A DNA stretch of 64,000 bases from NCBI GenBank assembly GCA_030015575.1, contig CM057347.1, forward strand, positions 408,984,248-409,048,247. The letters are read 5' to 3'. Below, piece by piece: positions 45,744 through 58,004 of this stretch. The number at the start of each line of letters is the position of its first letter. Position 1 is the stretch's first letter. The notes below the pieces were generated by a model. It was not told the origin of the DNA and made no database searches. It was given only the letters and a program-made list of their open reading frames with translations. This stretch comes from Agapanthus africanus. Lineage: Eukaryota > Streptophyta > Magnoliopsida > Asparagales > Amaryllidaceae. Both the position numbers and the translations under genes were made by a program.

Positions 45744-47508
45744 GAACAAACACACACACACACACACACACACATACGCATACACACACATCAATGTATA
45801 CCAAGTGTATGTGTGTGTGTGCAACAACATATAACCTAAGGTTCACGACAAAGGTAAAAAGGCTAAGAATATAGCTTCCTACAACTACATCTAAACTAGC
45901 ATATAGTCTCTTAGGATTCTACTTGCTAAGTATCCGAAACTCACGTCAACACAGATATATATAATTATATAACCCTAAGCTACGGTTGTGGGAGTGCTAT
46001 ATGCCATCCACCCGACTTCCCCCGTAGATATATATCTACTCATCTCGATCCTCGCTTGCCGAAGTCGATGACGCCTTTCTCTTCCTCGTCATCCCGAAGT
46101 CCACACGGGAGTACTTACAGTTCAAATACGTCGTATCGTAAACACAAATCGAATACGAAAACCAAAGCGGCACACGAAACATACATAGGTTAGAACCTAC
46201 AGTCTACGCATGCAAGAATAACCAAACAACTCTCGATATTGACGTACAAACATCAAACCACCGAGTCAAAACTCAAGTTAGAACAAAGTCGCAAAACGAA
46301 GCAGCAACTTAAGAAAACATCTCCAGATTTTCCTCAAGTGAGAATTGAGACATTTTGCACATAGGATGGGTCTTTTTATCTGATAATTAAGCTATGGTCC
46401 AAGAACAAACCCCGACACACATACCCAGGCCGCAATTTGCGGCCAAAATGGGGATATTTGCGGCCAAGATGGGGAATGAGGGTCTCGGGTTTCAAGGGTA
46501 GCTTCTCGGTCACCTGCTCGTCTCACAGTAATCGCTATATATTTTTCAGGTTTCACTAGTTGTAGCAGATCCTAATAAATCATCACAAAATCCACAAAAA
46601 TCCAATATCGGCAAATATCAAAGTTCACATCTTGGGGTTTAGTCTCAGGTTTAGTCCAGATTTCATACACTAGAAAGGTTAAAGTCACGACTAAACTTCT
46701 ATCTACACCTTTACAACTCATAATATCCCCCTAACCTCAACTTGAAATTTTCAAAGACCACTAAACCTCACTTGTTCAACTCTAATCTACCATGGGAGCT
46801 AGAGAAACTTAAATTCTAAACCAAGGGTGTAAGATTTACCCCATTTAGCAACTCAAGAAAATTCTTGAGTTGCCCAAAATCTTCAAAATCTCCACTTGAA
46901 GCATCTAAAAGGTTTGTGGTGAGCTTAAGATCAATTTTTGTGAAGGGAATATAAGGTTTTGTGGTGATTTTTAGTGTGGTGTATGGTGGAAGAGGAGGTG
47001 GAGGAAGGTGATAAAGGAGTAGTAGTAGAAAAACAATTGAGAGTGAAAAAGGTAGAGAATGAACCATGGTGAGAATAATCTCTCCCCCCCACATGCCATG
47101 ATACAAATCCCATCATTCTCTCTCTCAACTAAATATCTTCTTTCTTTTTTTCTAAAACCAAAACAAAACCATTTAATTGAAATAAAGCATGGTTTTAAAA
47201 TACGTAACAAGTGTTTTGAAACATGACATGGTGCATGTCACATACATAAGCAAGATAATTACATAATTAGTGAAATATTAATAGAGCATAATATTAATTT
47301 ATATAAAATTAATTATAATCAAACGTAAAATTCCCAAATTACATAAATCCTTTCAAAATCAATATTCATATTAATTTTCCAAATATTTTCCAATTTATCG
47401 GTATATAGTTATACAATTTCATTTAAAACCAATCTCCATGTTTTTAAAATATCCTTAATATTTATTATTTAATTTCCCAAAATAATAATTTTTTTCTGAA
47501 ATGTTACA
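43229..47508 (-). repeat. 3' LTR (complete, 4280 bp) of the gypsy element
   Basis: A complete LTR from TGTCACGACCC to ATGTTACA (plus strand). Compared with the partner it has about 45 extra bases near 44947-44991 and a TA microsatellite (45703-45735) where the partner has GT repeats. No protein-coding content is seen. Confidence 0.85.
45703..45775. repeat. (TA)n-(CA)n compound microsatellite in the 3' LTR
   Basis: A TA run of about 33 bp, then GTATATATGAACAAA, then a CA run of about 22 bp with TACGCA interruptions. Confidence 0.95.
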
Positions 47509-47523
47509 ATCTTCCCCCCTTAA
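47509..47523 (-). other. Polypurine tract of the gypsy element
   Basis: On the minus strand this reads TTTAAGGGGGGAAGAT directly before the LTR start TGTAACA. It sets the element's direction. Confidence 0.8.
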
Positions 47524-50310
47524 ATAAATTCGGTCCCTGAATTTAAATTTAACCCCCCCAAATACTTAAAACATTTCGGTCAATAAATCAAGTCAACAGG
47601 GCTCCGAATATCATGAATATATAAACATAACATAGCACAAAGCATGCGCATAAAAACGAGTGCAAACTCAAATCGAAACTCCGTCGAGCGTCGTGCAATC
47701 ATCGGAGTTATGACGAAAATACAAATGCCAAAATCCAATACGAAAACCAACATGATATAATCAAAACAATAACATGTATATAGTACGCATCGTCGTGAAA
47801 TCGTCAAAACATCCAAATAGAAATGCATGCAAAACTTTTTTCAAATCGCCGTGCGATGCGCGTATCACGGTACAAGTAGCGGACGTTCATTATAAGGAAA
47901 ATAGCTATATATATATCTTTTGTTCAACATATACGTTCCGCTTTGAAAATGATTTAAAAGGGTTTTCTGGTAAATTCTCGAGTCACTCACGGACACGTAG
48001 GAAAAATATTAAGACTGTAGCTCTTTTGAACATCCCTTCTGTAAATATTGATGCATGCAAAATAATATTCAGATACTGTTCTCAGACTAGTCCTGCTCGA
48101 TTACTAAACCAGATAGTATATAAGTCATGAAAACATGACGCTCGAAAGAAATCCAACTCAAATAGCGTATACAAAAGTGCCGCGTGCGTCTGGTGCGCAT
48201 GGAAATCTAAATCATTATAGGTGCCACGAATATGCACAGAAATAAAGCTAGGTGAACGGGTGTGCACGAAAACATACGTCCAGTGCAATGGATGCGCATG
48301 ACAACAATATCAGGTGCATCTGATATGCACGAAGAATCTCGATTCAGTGCATCTGGTGTACACAAAATCGCATCTATTGCACCATGTGTGTGCAAAAAAA
48401 TCAATCAAGTGCACAAGGTACATGAAAACATAATCCAAAACACTAGGGTGCATAAAAATGAATATCGAATATCAAAATCAAAATCAACGGTATACGACAT
48501 ACACCAAATCAAATCAAGTATACCGTGGCAAATAAACTCATAAACATGTGCATCTGTGAGTAAAAAATCATGTCAATTCTGAAAACTCGTATAATTACAC
48601 CGAATGCATAAGTCCAAATCAATGAAATCCAAATCAAATATCTTAGAATGCACAGAAATCAAAATCAAGTGCAGTGGGTATGCGCAAAACGAAAATCATT
48701 ATAACTGATACATGAGAATACAAATCAAGTGCAACTACGGTGCACATAAGAAATATCAATCATAAAACGAATCGTCGAAATACCAAAAATCCAGAACAAC
48801 GGAAACGTGATATCCGAATCACCAAATCGCAAATCATAAATACTGTCGTCGATGTGCCCCTCCTTCAATGTCGAAGGGTGTCGGTGCATCCAAAACTAGT
48901 AGAGCAAGTATCTACTTGCCTCCTGTTCACGGTCTGGCGCCTTCTACCCTTAGGTTCTCATATCTCTCTATGGATTACCAGTTACACGCCCTCTCAGCTC
49001 GACAGCCCGATTCGGGGTACTGACAGAAACAGTCCCACTCTAGCGCTTCTCTGAAGATCTCCTGACCAATCACATGGCTACTAGTAACATACCACGTCGA
49101 CGATAGCAATCTCTGGCCTACTGAGTGTGCGTGATACTTACGATCCTGGTCCAAGTCTTCTTGTGTAGTATTTCAGAAAGATTCTATCGGGGTCTCTCCC
49201 AAATCTCATCTCTGCAGGACTGCTTGGAAGTTGGCACTCTTTACTAAATCCATTTCTTGTTCCAGAATAGTTGCATTCTCTTCGTGACCTTCTTCTGAAA
49301 TTATGGCTGTATTTTACGCCTCTGCATGCGTATCAAATCTCTAATGTCAACGGAGGGGAACGTCATCTCGTCAAGATCTCGTACGAATCTCTTACTCCGC
49401 TTTTCTTCAATGTGGATCAATTCGGAATCATCTCTTTGTAGTTGTGTGGACTGCGCTTCAAACGGCTGCACTCATATATAAAGTCTCTTTTCCGAAGCTA
49501 CGAACTCGACATCCCAAATATCCTATAGTAGGCATCTGGCCAATTACATTATCGAGAACTCATCCAAATTATCGGAGTGATGCGCGTACGCTCGTCATGT
49601 CTCGATAACCCACAACACGCTTGTGTGAAGTCTTCTTCTAGCTGAAGTTGGTCAATCTGATGATCTCGCATCGGAGTATCAAACGAATAACATGTTCTAG
49701 TCATTCATCCAGGGGTGACTAGCGATCTTCTATCACATCTCCGTGTGTAAACTCCTGCTGCATTAGCTTCAAGGGTCTGGAGCAATACTTGTCAAACTCA
49801 GCAACAACTGGCTCATTTGTCTACATAGTAGACAACGTCTTAATATCTGGAGGAGACAGTACCATAATAATCTTTGCAATCTTGCTGGCCTCTAGCAATG
49901 GCCCGGTCATCTGGTGTAGATCTCGAACGCTCGCGTCAACAAGAAAACATAGTAAAACGACATATCGAAACACGTGTGTCACCGGAATACATCCTGGTCG
50001 GTCCTCGTCCATGACAAGCTCGTGCTGACCGTATTTCTAACCGCAGCTCTCTCTGCTCGTGTAACTGTGGTAACGGAAACCATAATCCGATATCGATGAG
50101 GATAGATCATAAGAACGAATAGAATACGGTGCCTAAGAAGTGTACATCCTAAGGCTTCTTAAGAGGAGTAGCGTATCGTAAGTATGCTGTGGAACATACA
50201 CACGGTACGTTACTCTACTTAAGTCACATGCTCCATCAACCAAGGTCAACCTACGCGACAAATGTTCTGGTCTAATACCCCCTCGGTCAAGTCTAAGCCC
50301 AGGTCTAATA
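47524..50310 (-). other. Non-coding interior of the gypsy element
   Basis: 2.8 kb without recognisable gag, protease, RT or integrase on either strand. The longest frames (47774-48130 plus, 48740-49054 plus, 50133-50366 minus) show no motif I can name. The part near the 3' LTR (48170-48740) is a minisatellite. The stretch 48840-50310 looks like once-coding sequence by its more even base composition but is full of stops in every frame. Confidence 0.6.
48170..48740. repeat. GTGCA-rich minisatellite
   Basis: About a dozen degenerate units of roughly 40 bp around (A/C)AGTGCATCTGGTGTGCACGAAA, each carrying a GTGCA...TGCAC dyad. Good examples start near 48285, 48312 and 48344; weaker ones continue to about 48735. 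Confidence 0.8.
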
Positions 50311-51587
50311 CTCAACGCCTTATCAATACAATCCTCTTCCTCCGGGTACCTTAACGGGCCCACCATGTACCCGCAGACGGTGTACCCCCTCCTCGAATCA
50401 GGTATGTGTATGCACGTGACTCAGGAACCGAGAAAACTCATAGTGGACGCCATACACATCATATCACGAGAAAACCGCACTTTGCATTTTTAAAATGATA
50501 ATAAATTTATAAATTTCCTTTGCGGTTTTCCCCAAATCCAGAAAATCTCATGAATACAGAAATCTCAAAATCGTGGGCTAAATAACGAACAATGAATATT
50601 GGCATAGAGCCTAACTGCAATATATAATCAGAATGTATGTATGCGAATGCATGTGGCATCTGAGTAAGGAATGCAAAGTCTAAACTAGCATAGGACATCA
50701 GGGATGCTAAACAATGCTACTTAGCTACAACCGTCGGTGTATATAATGTAATAACGATTACTACAGTGTGCGTGACATAGCAATTATCGATGATGATGTG
50801 TGTGAGCCGGCAGCAAGTGTACGTGCAACATACGCATCATCGGTAATAGTGCAGGTGTCCTAAGAGACGAGATCATAACGGAAAGTAAACAGTAAAAGCA
50901 ACAATAAGGTATATAAGACTATATACGAGCCATACCGTTTAACGTGTTAAAAAGCATGAATCGTTGTTTTTAGAAAGGTAGGGACTACGATATTTTGAGA
51001 AAAGAGATGTCTTTTGAAAATCCTTAGCGTCCTTCGGTTTATCTTTTTGAAAATGCTTACGATTCGTCAGTTTTGAAAATATGTATGACTCGAGCCTAAA
51101 CTAACATTAATCTAAGCAACTAAGGACTAAACTACGAACCTAGTCGTAGGTGATAAGAAATCTATAATATCCTGAGCCGATATATCTAATAGTCGGCGAT
51201 CCGGCCTCATATCATACCGTACGGTAATAATACATTGTACGACATTCTCGAGTCAAGAGAGCGGATCAATCATCATATACGTCTCTTACGGTAAAATCCA
51301 TCGTACGGCATCCTCAAAGTCGAGGGTACGGGTCACATATCATATATATATCATCATTCGTACGGTATCATCATCATACAATATCATGATCAGGGATACG
51401 GATCTAAAGTCTCTTACATTCTAATATCATCAAATCACATGTTATCGCATGTTTGAATACATATCGCCCAACGATCCTTTATTATATCATATCATATATG
51501 GTGTCTCGACTCAATCACATTTCAAAATCTCACAGCATCATGCCCGATCATATCGACTCATATCCATAACATATACTATCCTCATCT

Positions 51588-51625
<38 letters not shown>

Positions 51626-53392
51626 CAAACACACACACACACACACACACATTTATATATATACGCATACACACACATCAATGTATACCAAGTGTATGTG
51701 TGTGTGCGCAAAACAACATATAACCTAAGGTTCACGACAAAGGTAAAAAGGCTATGAATATAGCTTCCTACAACTTTACATAAACTATACTATAGTCTCA
51801 TAGGATTCTACTTGCTAAGTATCCGAAACTCACGTCAACACAAATATATATAATTGTATAACCTTATGTTACGGTTGCAGGAGTGCTATACGCCATCCAC
51901 CCGACTTCCCCCGTAGATATACATCTACTCACCTCGATCCTCGCTTGCCGAAGTCGATGACGCCTTGCTCTTCCTCGTCGTCCCGAAGTCCACGCAGGAG
52001 TACCTACAGTTCAAATACGTCGTATCGTAAACACGAATCGAATACGAAAACCAAAGCGTCACGCGAAACACATATAGGTTAGAACCTACGGTCTACGCAT
52101 GCAAGAATAACCAAACAATCCTCGATATTGACGTACAAACGTCAAACCACCAAGTCAAAACTCAAGTTAGAACAAAGTCGCAAAACGAAGCAGCAACTTA
52201 AGAAAACATCTCAAGATTTTCCTCAGGTGAGAATTGGGACATTTTGCACATAGGATGGGTCTTTTTATATGATAATTGAGCTATGGTCCAAGAACAAACC
52301 CCGGCACACATACCCAGGCCGCAATTTGCGGCCAAAATGGGGATATTTGCGGCCAAGATGGGAAATGGGGGTCTCGGGTTTCAAGGGTAGCTTCTAGGTC
52401 ACCTGCTCATCTCACAGTAATCGCTATATATTTTTCAGGTTTCACTAGTTGTAGTAGATCCTAATAAATCATCACAAAATCCACAAAAATCCAATATCGG
52501 CAAATATCAAAGTTCACATCTTAGGGTTTAGTCTCAGGTTTAGTCCAGGTTTCATACACTAGAAAGGTTGTAGTCATGACTAAACTTCAATCTACACCTT
52601 TACAACTCATAATATCCCCCTAACCTCAACTTGAAATCTTCAAAGACCACTAAACCTCACTTGTTCAACTCTAATCTACTATAGGAGCTAGAGAAACTTA
52701 AATTCTAAACCAAGGGTGTAGGATTTACCTCATTTGGCAACTCAAGAAAATTCTTGAGTTGCCCAAAGTCTTCAAAATCTCCACTTGAAGCATCTAAAGG
52801 GTTTGTGGTGAGCTAAGATCAATTTTTGTGAAGAGAATATAAGATTTTGTGGTGATTTTTGGGGTAGTGTATGGTGGAAGATGAGGTGGAGGGAGGTGAT
52901 GAAGGAGGAGTAGTAGAAAAACAATTGGGAGTGAAGAAGGTAGAGAATGAACCATGGTGAGAATAAGCTCTCCCCCCACCCCCACCACATGCCATGATAC
53001 AAGTCCCATCATTCTCTCTCTCAATTAAATATCTTCTCTTTTTTTTCTAAAACCAAAACAAAACTATTTAATTAAAAAAAAGCATGGTTTTAAAATATGT
53101 AACAAGTGTTTTGAAACATGACATGGTGCATGTCACATACCTAAGCAAGATAATTACATAATTAGTGAAATATTAATCGAGCATAATATTAATTTATATA
53201 AAATTAATTATAATCAAACGTAAAATGCCCAAATTACATAAATCCTTTCAAAATCAATATTCATATTAATTTTCTAAATATTTTCCAATTTATCGGTATA
53301 TGGTTATACCATTTCATTTAAAACCAATCTCCATATTTTTAAAATATCCTTAATATTTCCCAAAATAATTTTATATTTTCTGAAATGTTACA
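50311..53392 (-). repeat. 5' LTR of the gypsy element, truncated
   Basis: Aligns with 44381-47508 at a few percent divergence by eye. Homology starts at CTCAACGCCTTATCAATAC and ends at the TSD. The missing part is the 3' end of the LTR in element orientation, so the deletion also removed the PBS. Confidence 0.85.
51591..51652. repeat. (GT)n-(CA)n microsatellite in the 5' LTR
   Basis: A GT run of about 32 bp and a CA run of about 22 bp separated by GAACAAA. The sequence can fold back on itself. Confidence 0.95.
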
Positions 53393-53526
53393 GGCTGTCG
53401 GTGGAAGCGTCGACCTAAAGGTCGCCGTTTTGGTTCCCGCCGTTTTCAAGTTTTGTAAGCCTTCGGGCGTTTTGTAAGGCCGAGAAGCCCAGAATACCTT
53501 GTAAAAATTTCTGGAATGTAAATAAA

Positions 53527-53685
53527 ACTGAGCTTATTTTTCTCTGCTTGACTGTGTGCTTTCTGCGTGAGTACTTCAGTTCGTCGGTCTTTTTCTCGAC
53601 TCGAGTGGTAGGCCGTAGGTCGATGTCCGGCTTTTTAGATGACGATCGCGCGTTGAGTGTAAGTCGATTAATCGCCAAGCGTAGG
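53527..53685 (+). other. 3' flank of the PF04195-like unit
   Basis: GC-richer sequence after the AATAAA signal with no coding content. It ends at GTAGG, just before TGTAACAGGCC. Confidence 0.45.
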
Positions 53686-56281
53686 TGTAACAGGCCTAAA
53701 CTTCTGTACAATTTTTTTTGTAAAGTACAGAAAGGAATAGCTTAGCCTGATCATAAGTTATAAACTTAAATTTCTTTTGAACTGCAAGAAAACACTTGTA
53801 GCTCATTGGTAAAGCCTTGCACTGCTGTGACATAGCCCCTGCATTCAAATCCCCCCAGCCACATAATATTTTTATTGTTTTCTTTTAAACTTTTAGAAGC
53901 CCAACAGTTTGCACGTGCACTATACGTAAATTGAAAAGTCACACAAAAATCAAACATGTGAAAAATACTATTCAAACAGACCCTGACACGTGGCCAAGAT
54001 CCAAGCACCCACCCTTCACTATTGGCAGGGGCCGACGCCGTCGGGCCCCACTATAGGTACTGCCTCCAAAATTTTTCCCTACACCCCTTGGACTCCCTCC
54101 ACTAACCCTAGTCTGTTTGATTTCCCTGCACATTTCCAGAAAATTAAAATGGGCCTTAAAACCAAATTTTAATGCATTTTTAATTTTCATTTCAATACTC
54201 TAAACCTTAATTTCTCTTATAAATACCACCCTACACCATAGTCCTCCTCATTCAGAATTCTTTTGCCAAAACTCTCTAAATTTTCCAAGTCCAAAAAGTT
54301 GTACAAGTGGAGTTAGCCAAGGTAAAAGTTCCGGCGACATTTCGGGACATATCCGGCGACATCGCGACTCCACGCCGCTTTCAAAAGTTCCTTCTACCTC
54401 CCCTCTCTTCTCCAAATCATTAAGTCCTTTTTCTTCTCTCTTTTTCACCTCTCAAAAATATTTCTTTTCAAAACTCGTCGGAAGCAAAGTTATTCTGACT
54501 TCCGATTCTAATTTCATCAAAAACACAATTTTTCTTAATAACAAATTTACCATCTTTTTGTATATTGTTTAACAAACATAAAACAACAATTACAACAAGT
54601 TTCAATTCAAAATAATATGTATTGCAACTTCTATTTCTTTTTTTCATTAAAATACCATCAAGTTTACATACGACATTATTTTACCGTTTTGCTCATTTTA
54701 CCTTTAGAAAACTCACGAGGTAATGACATACCTCATCACAGCACTCATCTTGACATAGCACGATAGCTTTTGTAATAATTTTTGTGGGATAAAATACAAT
54801 TTATATTAAAATATATTAAACTGTCAAAACCCATATTTTTAAAATTGTTTTAATTAATTCCTTACAAATAAGCCTCTACAACCCATTTTGGGGAACCCGA
54901 TCAGGATGGTGCGGGTTATCGCACGTCCGCGGGACTAATATAGTGAGATGTAGACCTCCTCACGGAGCATACGATATCGATGGAATTTTTATTACAATTT
55001 TTAAGAAAACATGATTTCTATTTAATAAATAAATTCTATTTTTAATAATTAATATATTCCATGTTTTCTAATCAAAAGAAAAGAATCCCAAAAGTTCATG
55101 AAAATACCATCAAGAATCAATACAAGTCAAATTATATGAAAATACCATATACTATTCAAGTTAGGTTTATATGCACTAGACTATCTCATCACTCTTAAAA
55201 ATTATATCTATGAAAACCCTAAAAACGATGATTAAATACTTGAGCTGTATTTTGAAAATATATCAAAACTATTTTTCATAAAATCCCTTCAAGTTATATT
55301 AAATTACAATAAAGACCCTAGTAAATATAAGTTTAAGCGGGACCAATTCTCTTGAGCCTCAGGGAGCCAGAGAATTTGGGTGCTTGCCTATTTAAGGCAG
55401 GCAACTAAAAATGGGGTTATCAATACGGTAATTGGTTTGGAAAAAGTCACAAATCATGCCGTCCATGTGCAACAGTTACCGATAACTCCAAAACTAATTC
55501 AAGACTTCAATTCGTTTTAAAGTGTCTGACTCAGACAGAGTCTCAGTCTAATATGAAATCAATCCATCCTTGAATACAATTCAAGTACAACTCCAATTCA
55601 ATATGAATCCATTTATATCAAAATATATCAATATCAACATGACTCAACCGAACCGAACCATGGATATACTCTGATTACATGACTATCCGTTTCGTTTACA
55701 TGAACTACTGATATCGTGGTTTCGGAAAGTCTTACATCTATTAAACAAAACAATACACATCAATACAAAATACATTACGGGATTTTAAAGGGGTAGACTG
55801 GCACGGAATGTGTTAAAAGTGGCACGAGATGGTCATTAAAAGACGTAACTATACATCCATTGCTGTTATTCCGTGGTTTTATCGATGGAGCCTTGTACTA
55901 CGGGTTACCATAGTCCACGGTGTAAGTTAGACTCCTCTCATATACACTGGCATATTCTGTACCAAGTTAGAAACAACTGCATTAACATAACAATCAAACT
56001 TCAGTTACATCCTCTTATCTGTCTATTCTATTTCTATCTCTCTTTGGGACTTACCGAGCGATTGTTCGCTGACGACATTCCTATTTCTCTTCTTTTTTTA
56101 GAATGTTGTCAGGAAGACCCGACGCTGAGGAGTTCGAGACCAGCTAGGAGCAATTAGAGCAGATCACTGAGCAGCACGACCACTAGGCTTCACTTGTACT
56201 CACTTTTCTTTCAGTTCATGTCATTGTGTAGGCATTGCTTTCCATTCTTATATTTACATTTTCAGTTGTATTGTAAAGAAA
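53686..56281. repeat. LTR-like non-coding stretch, ends unresolved
   Basis: Starts TGTAACAGGCC (53686), the kind of terminus seen on gypsy LTRs. It has a TATA-like TTATAAATACC (about 54218) with CA-rich leader-like sequence after it, and GC-rich blocks such as GGGAACCCGATCAGG (54892). No matching right end in CA followed by a duplicate of GTAGG could be confirmed. A small frame near 56102-56145 (MLSGRPDAEEFETS then a stop) may be a relic. Best read as one or more old LTRs. Confidence 0.4.
53788..53862 (+). mobile_element. tRNA-like SINE head
   Basis: TAGCTCATTGGTAAAGCC (53798-53815) fits a pol III A box and GCATTCAAATCC (53841-53852) a B box, spaced 43 bp apart as in tRNA-derived SINEs. A T-rich stretch follows. 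I could not identify target duplications. It is too degenerate to be a working tRNA gene: the acceptor stem does not pair. Confidence 0.5.
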
Positions 56282-56321
56282 TGTTTGTTCCCTGATTAAA
56301 AATCAGGGTTTTCCTCAAAGA

Positions 56322-56745
56322 GGCATCACGTGTTCGCACGTGACCAATGGTCACGTATTGACACGTGATCTATTTACAAGGTTAAAATCTAAGCAAACAA
56401 AATCATAAACAAGCGGCTGAAGGAGGACCCAACTGGGGGTCCCGTGTCAACACGTGATGGTTAAAACAATAGCACAAACAGACGACTGAAGGAGGACCCA
56501 ATTGGGGGTCACGTGCTCACACGTGACCAAGGGTCACGTGCCAGCACGTGACAGGCTCTGAAAGCCTTATAACTTAATAGAATTTAATTCTAAAAATCGG
56601 GAATTATCTCAATGAGGTATCACGTGCTCACACGTGACCAATGGTCACGTGTTGACACGCGATGGTTAAATTCTTATCAAACAGAAATGAAAACAAACGG
56701 CTGAAGAAGAAGCAGGGGTCACGTGCCAGCACGTGACAGGCTTTG
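56322..56745. promoter_or_regulatory. G-box (CACGTG) cluster
   Basis: A dozen or so CACGTG hexamers, most in pairs such as TCACGTGCCAGCACGTGAC (about 56539 and 56717) and TCACGTGCTCACACGTGACC (about 56509 and 56620). They lie 300-730 bp upstream of the TATA box. CACGTG is the core for bHLH and bZIP factors (G-box/ABRE). More copies follow at 57780, 57850, 57911-57927, 57976 and 58065-58082. Confidence 0.6.
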
Positions 56746-57053
56746 AAAGCCTTACAGTTTAATAGAATTAAAATTCTAAATTTCTCTAAAATCTTTCCAA
56801 ATGGGAAAGGATTAGGGAGAACCGTTGGATTAAAAATCCAGGGGTGATTAAATATCACCAATTTATGGAAAAATCTTAGACAAGGAAACATTTCCCTAAA
56901 TCTCACCGAAAATAACAAACAGAATATCTTTGGATTGAAAATCCAACGGTGAATAAAATTCACTGAATGATCTAAAGGCTCATATTAATTATGAAAACAA
57001 ACAAAATCTTTCAATGAAAGATTTATTAAACAAATTGATTCTTTTCCTTCTCC

Positions 57054-57061
57054 TATAAATA
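57054..57061 (+). promoter_or_regulatory. TATA box of the left LTR
   Basis: CCTATAAATAGGAGCC is a strong plant TATA context. The inverted arm has the counterpart CTATAAAAAGGACCCC on the minus strand (63852-63867). Confidence 0.65.
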
Positions 57062-57139
57062 GGAGCCAAGAGGAGAAGAAAGGGAGTTTTTTTTTGGAGA
57101 GATAGAGTTTTGGAATCTTAAAATTTCAAAGAGAAAAGA

Positions 57140-57718
57140 AAGGAGAATTTAATTCTCAACAAAGAAAACCCTAGGTGAGAAAAGAAAGGGAATCAAAACT
57201 TCAAACAGAGAATTTAATTCTCAAAATCTAAGAGTTTAACTTTTCTGCAAAAGAACTTAGTTCTTCCTCTAGTTGAAGATCTGCAGAATCACATCTCCCC
57301 ATAAGTTGAGAATTTAATTCTCATCGGGTTGAGATCCTGCCATGCAGATCCAAAACTTAGAGGGGGAATTGAGTTTAGAGAATTTAATTCTCTCAAAACA
57401 AAACTAGGGATTAACCCTATATGAGAATTCAATTCTCCTAAAATTACAGGAATTTAATTCTTTCAAGATGGACAGAACTAGGGTTTAACTCTAATTGAGA
57501 ATTTAATTCTCTCAAATTCACAGGAATTTAATTCCTCTTAAAATGAAATTAGGGTTTCACCCTATACAAGAATTTAATTCTTTTACATATATGGGAATTT
57601 AATTCCTCTAAATAGAAATTAGGGTTTAACCCTACATAAGAATTTAATTCTTTCATAATAGGAATTTAATTCCTCCAAAATCATGATTATGGTTTAACCC
57701 TACAGAGAATTTAATTCT
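57140..57718. repeat. GAATTTAATTC palindrome array with AGGGTTTAACCCT
   Basis: About 13 copies of the perfect dyad GAATTTAATTC (or GAATTCAATTC), usually extended as GAGAATTTAATTCTC, GGAATTTAATTCC or AAGAATTTAATTCTT. From 57405 they alternate with about five copies of TAGGGTTTAACCCTA-type dyads. Extensions differ from copy to copy yet remain complementary. Confidence 0.9.
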
Positions 57719-58004
57719 CAAAATAAAATAAGAAGACTTAAAAGATCTCTGTGCATGAAAAGAACTAAGGTCGCGTGGCCCCACGTGACCCCTGAAAAGA
57801 TCTCCAAAATTGAGAAGGAAAAGGCTCTGAGGCAATGCCTCACATGCTCCCACGTGACCTCCAAAACACAGAAGATCAAAGCGAATGAAATAAAGGATTT
57901 GGGCGCTCTCACGTGTTACCACGTGACCCCTTAGCAAACGCTTTAACAGTCAGCGCATAAATCCCCATCACACGTCAACACGTGATGCTCAAAATAAAAA
58001 TAAA

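Larger units (their letters stand above)
43229..53392 (-). mobile_element. Large gypsy-type LTR element, internally deleted, TSD GGCTG
   Basis: Flanked by GGCTG (43224-43228; 53393-53397). On the plus strand it begins TGTCACGACCC and ends GAAATGTTACA, so read on the minus strand it has TGTAACA...GTGACA ends. A polypurine tract abuts the 43229-47508 LTR, which fixes the orientation as minus. The second LTR (50311-53392) lacks about 1.15 kb at its 3' end, and PBS, gag and pol are gone or unrecognisable. Total 10.2 kb, inside the PF04195-like pseudogene. The long LTRs and non-coding interior resemble LARD-type derivatives, but here a deletion explains part of the loss. Confidence 0.85.
41144..53477 (+). 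pseudogene. 'Putative gypsy type transposon' (PF04195-like) gag frame, decayed and split
   Basis: Pieces of one protein: 41144-41395 (acidic Ser-rich start), 41335-41751 (FHIPLNYSLRLAREGERAD, IALYLEAFRAGMCLPFSVEV, HLAPGQLAPNSWRIILGFLV: the hallmark PF04195 region), about 41826-41870 (KEKFIFVGLP), 42067-42600, and 42640-43228 with a coiled-coil-prone stretch (LRLELQQAKERIAILE). A TAA at 41749-41751 falls in a conserved aromatic position, a TGA lies at 41823-41825, a TAA is near 42822, and several frame changes occur, so it is dead. At 43228 it is cut by the gypsy element; beyond the TSD the last frame resumes at 53398 and stays open to TAA at 53475-53477. An AATAAA (53521-53526) follows. PF04195 proteins are plant-specific and gag-like; their role is not well known. 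Confidence 0.75.

Noticed and set aside
45549-45839. Proteins rich in IYIYIY and THTHTH
   Set aside because: Translations of TA and CA microsatellites.
48170-48740. CRISPR-like array
   Set aside because: Units are degenerate and spacers not unique; the context is a plant retroelement.
53681-56232. GTAGG before TGTAACAGGCC and again at 56228 as a target duplication
   Set aside because: The sequence before the second GTAGG ends CATTGT, not CA, and a 5-mer is expected a few times by chance in 2.5 kb.
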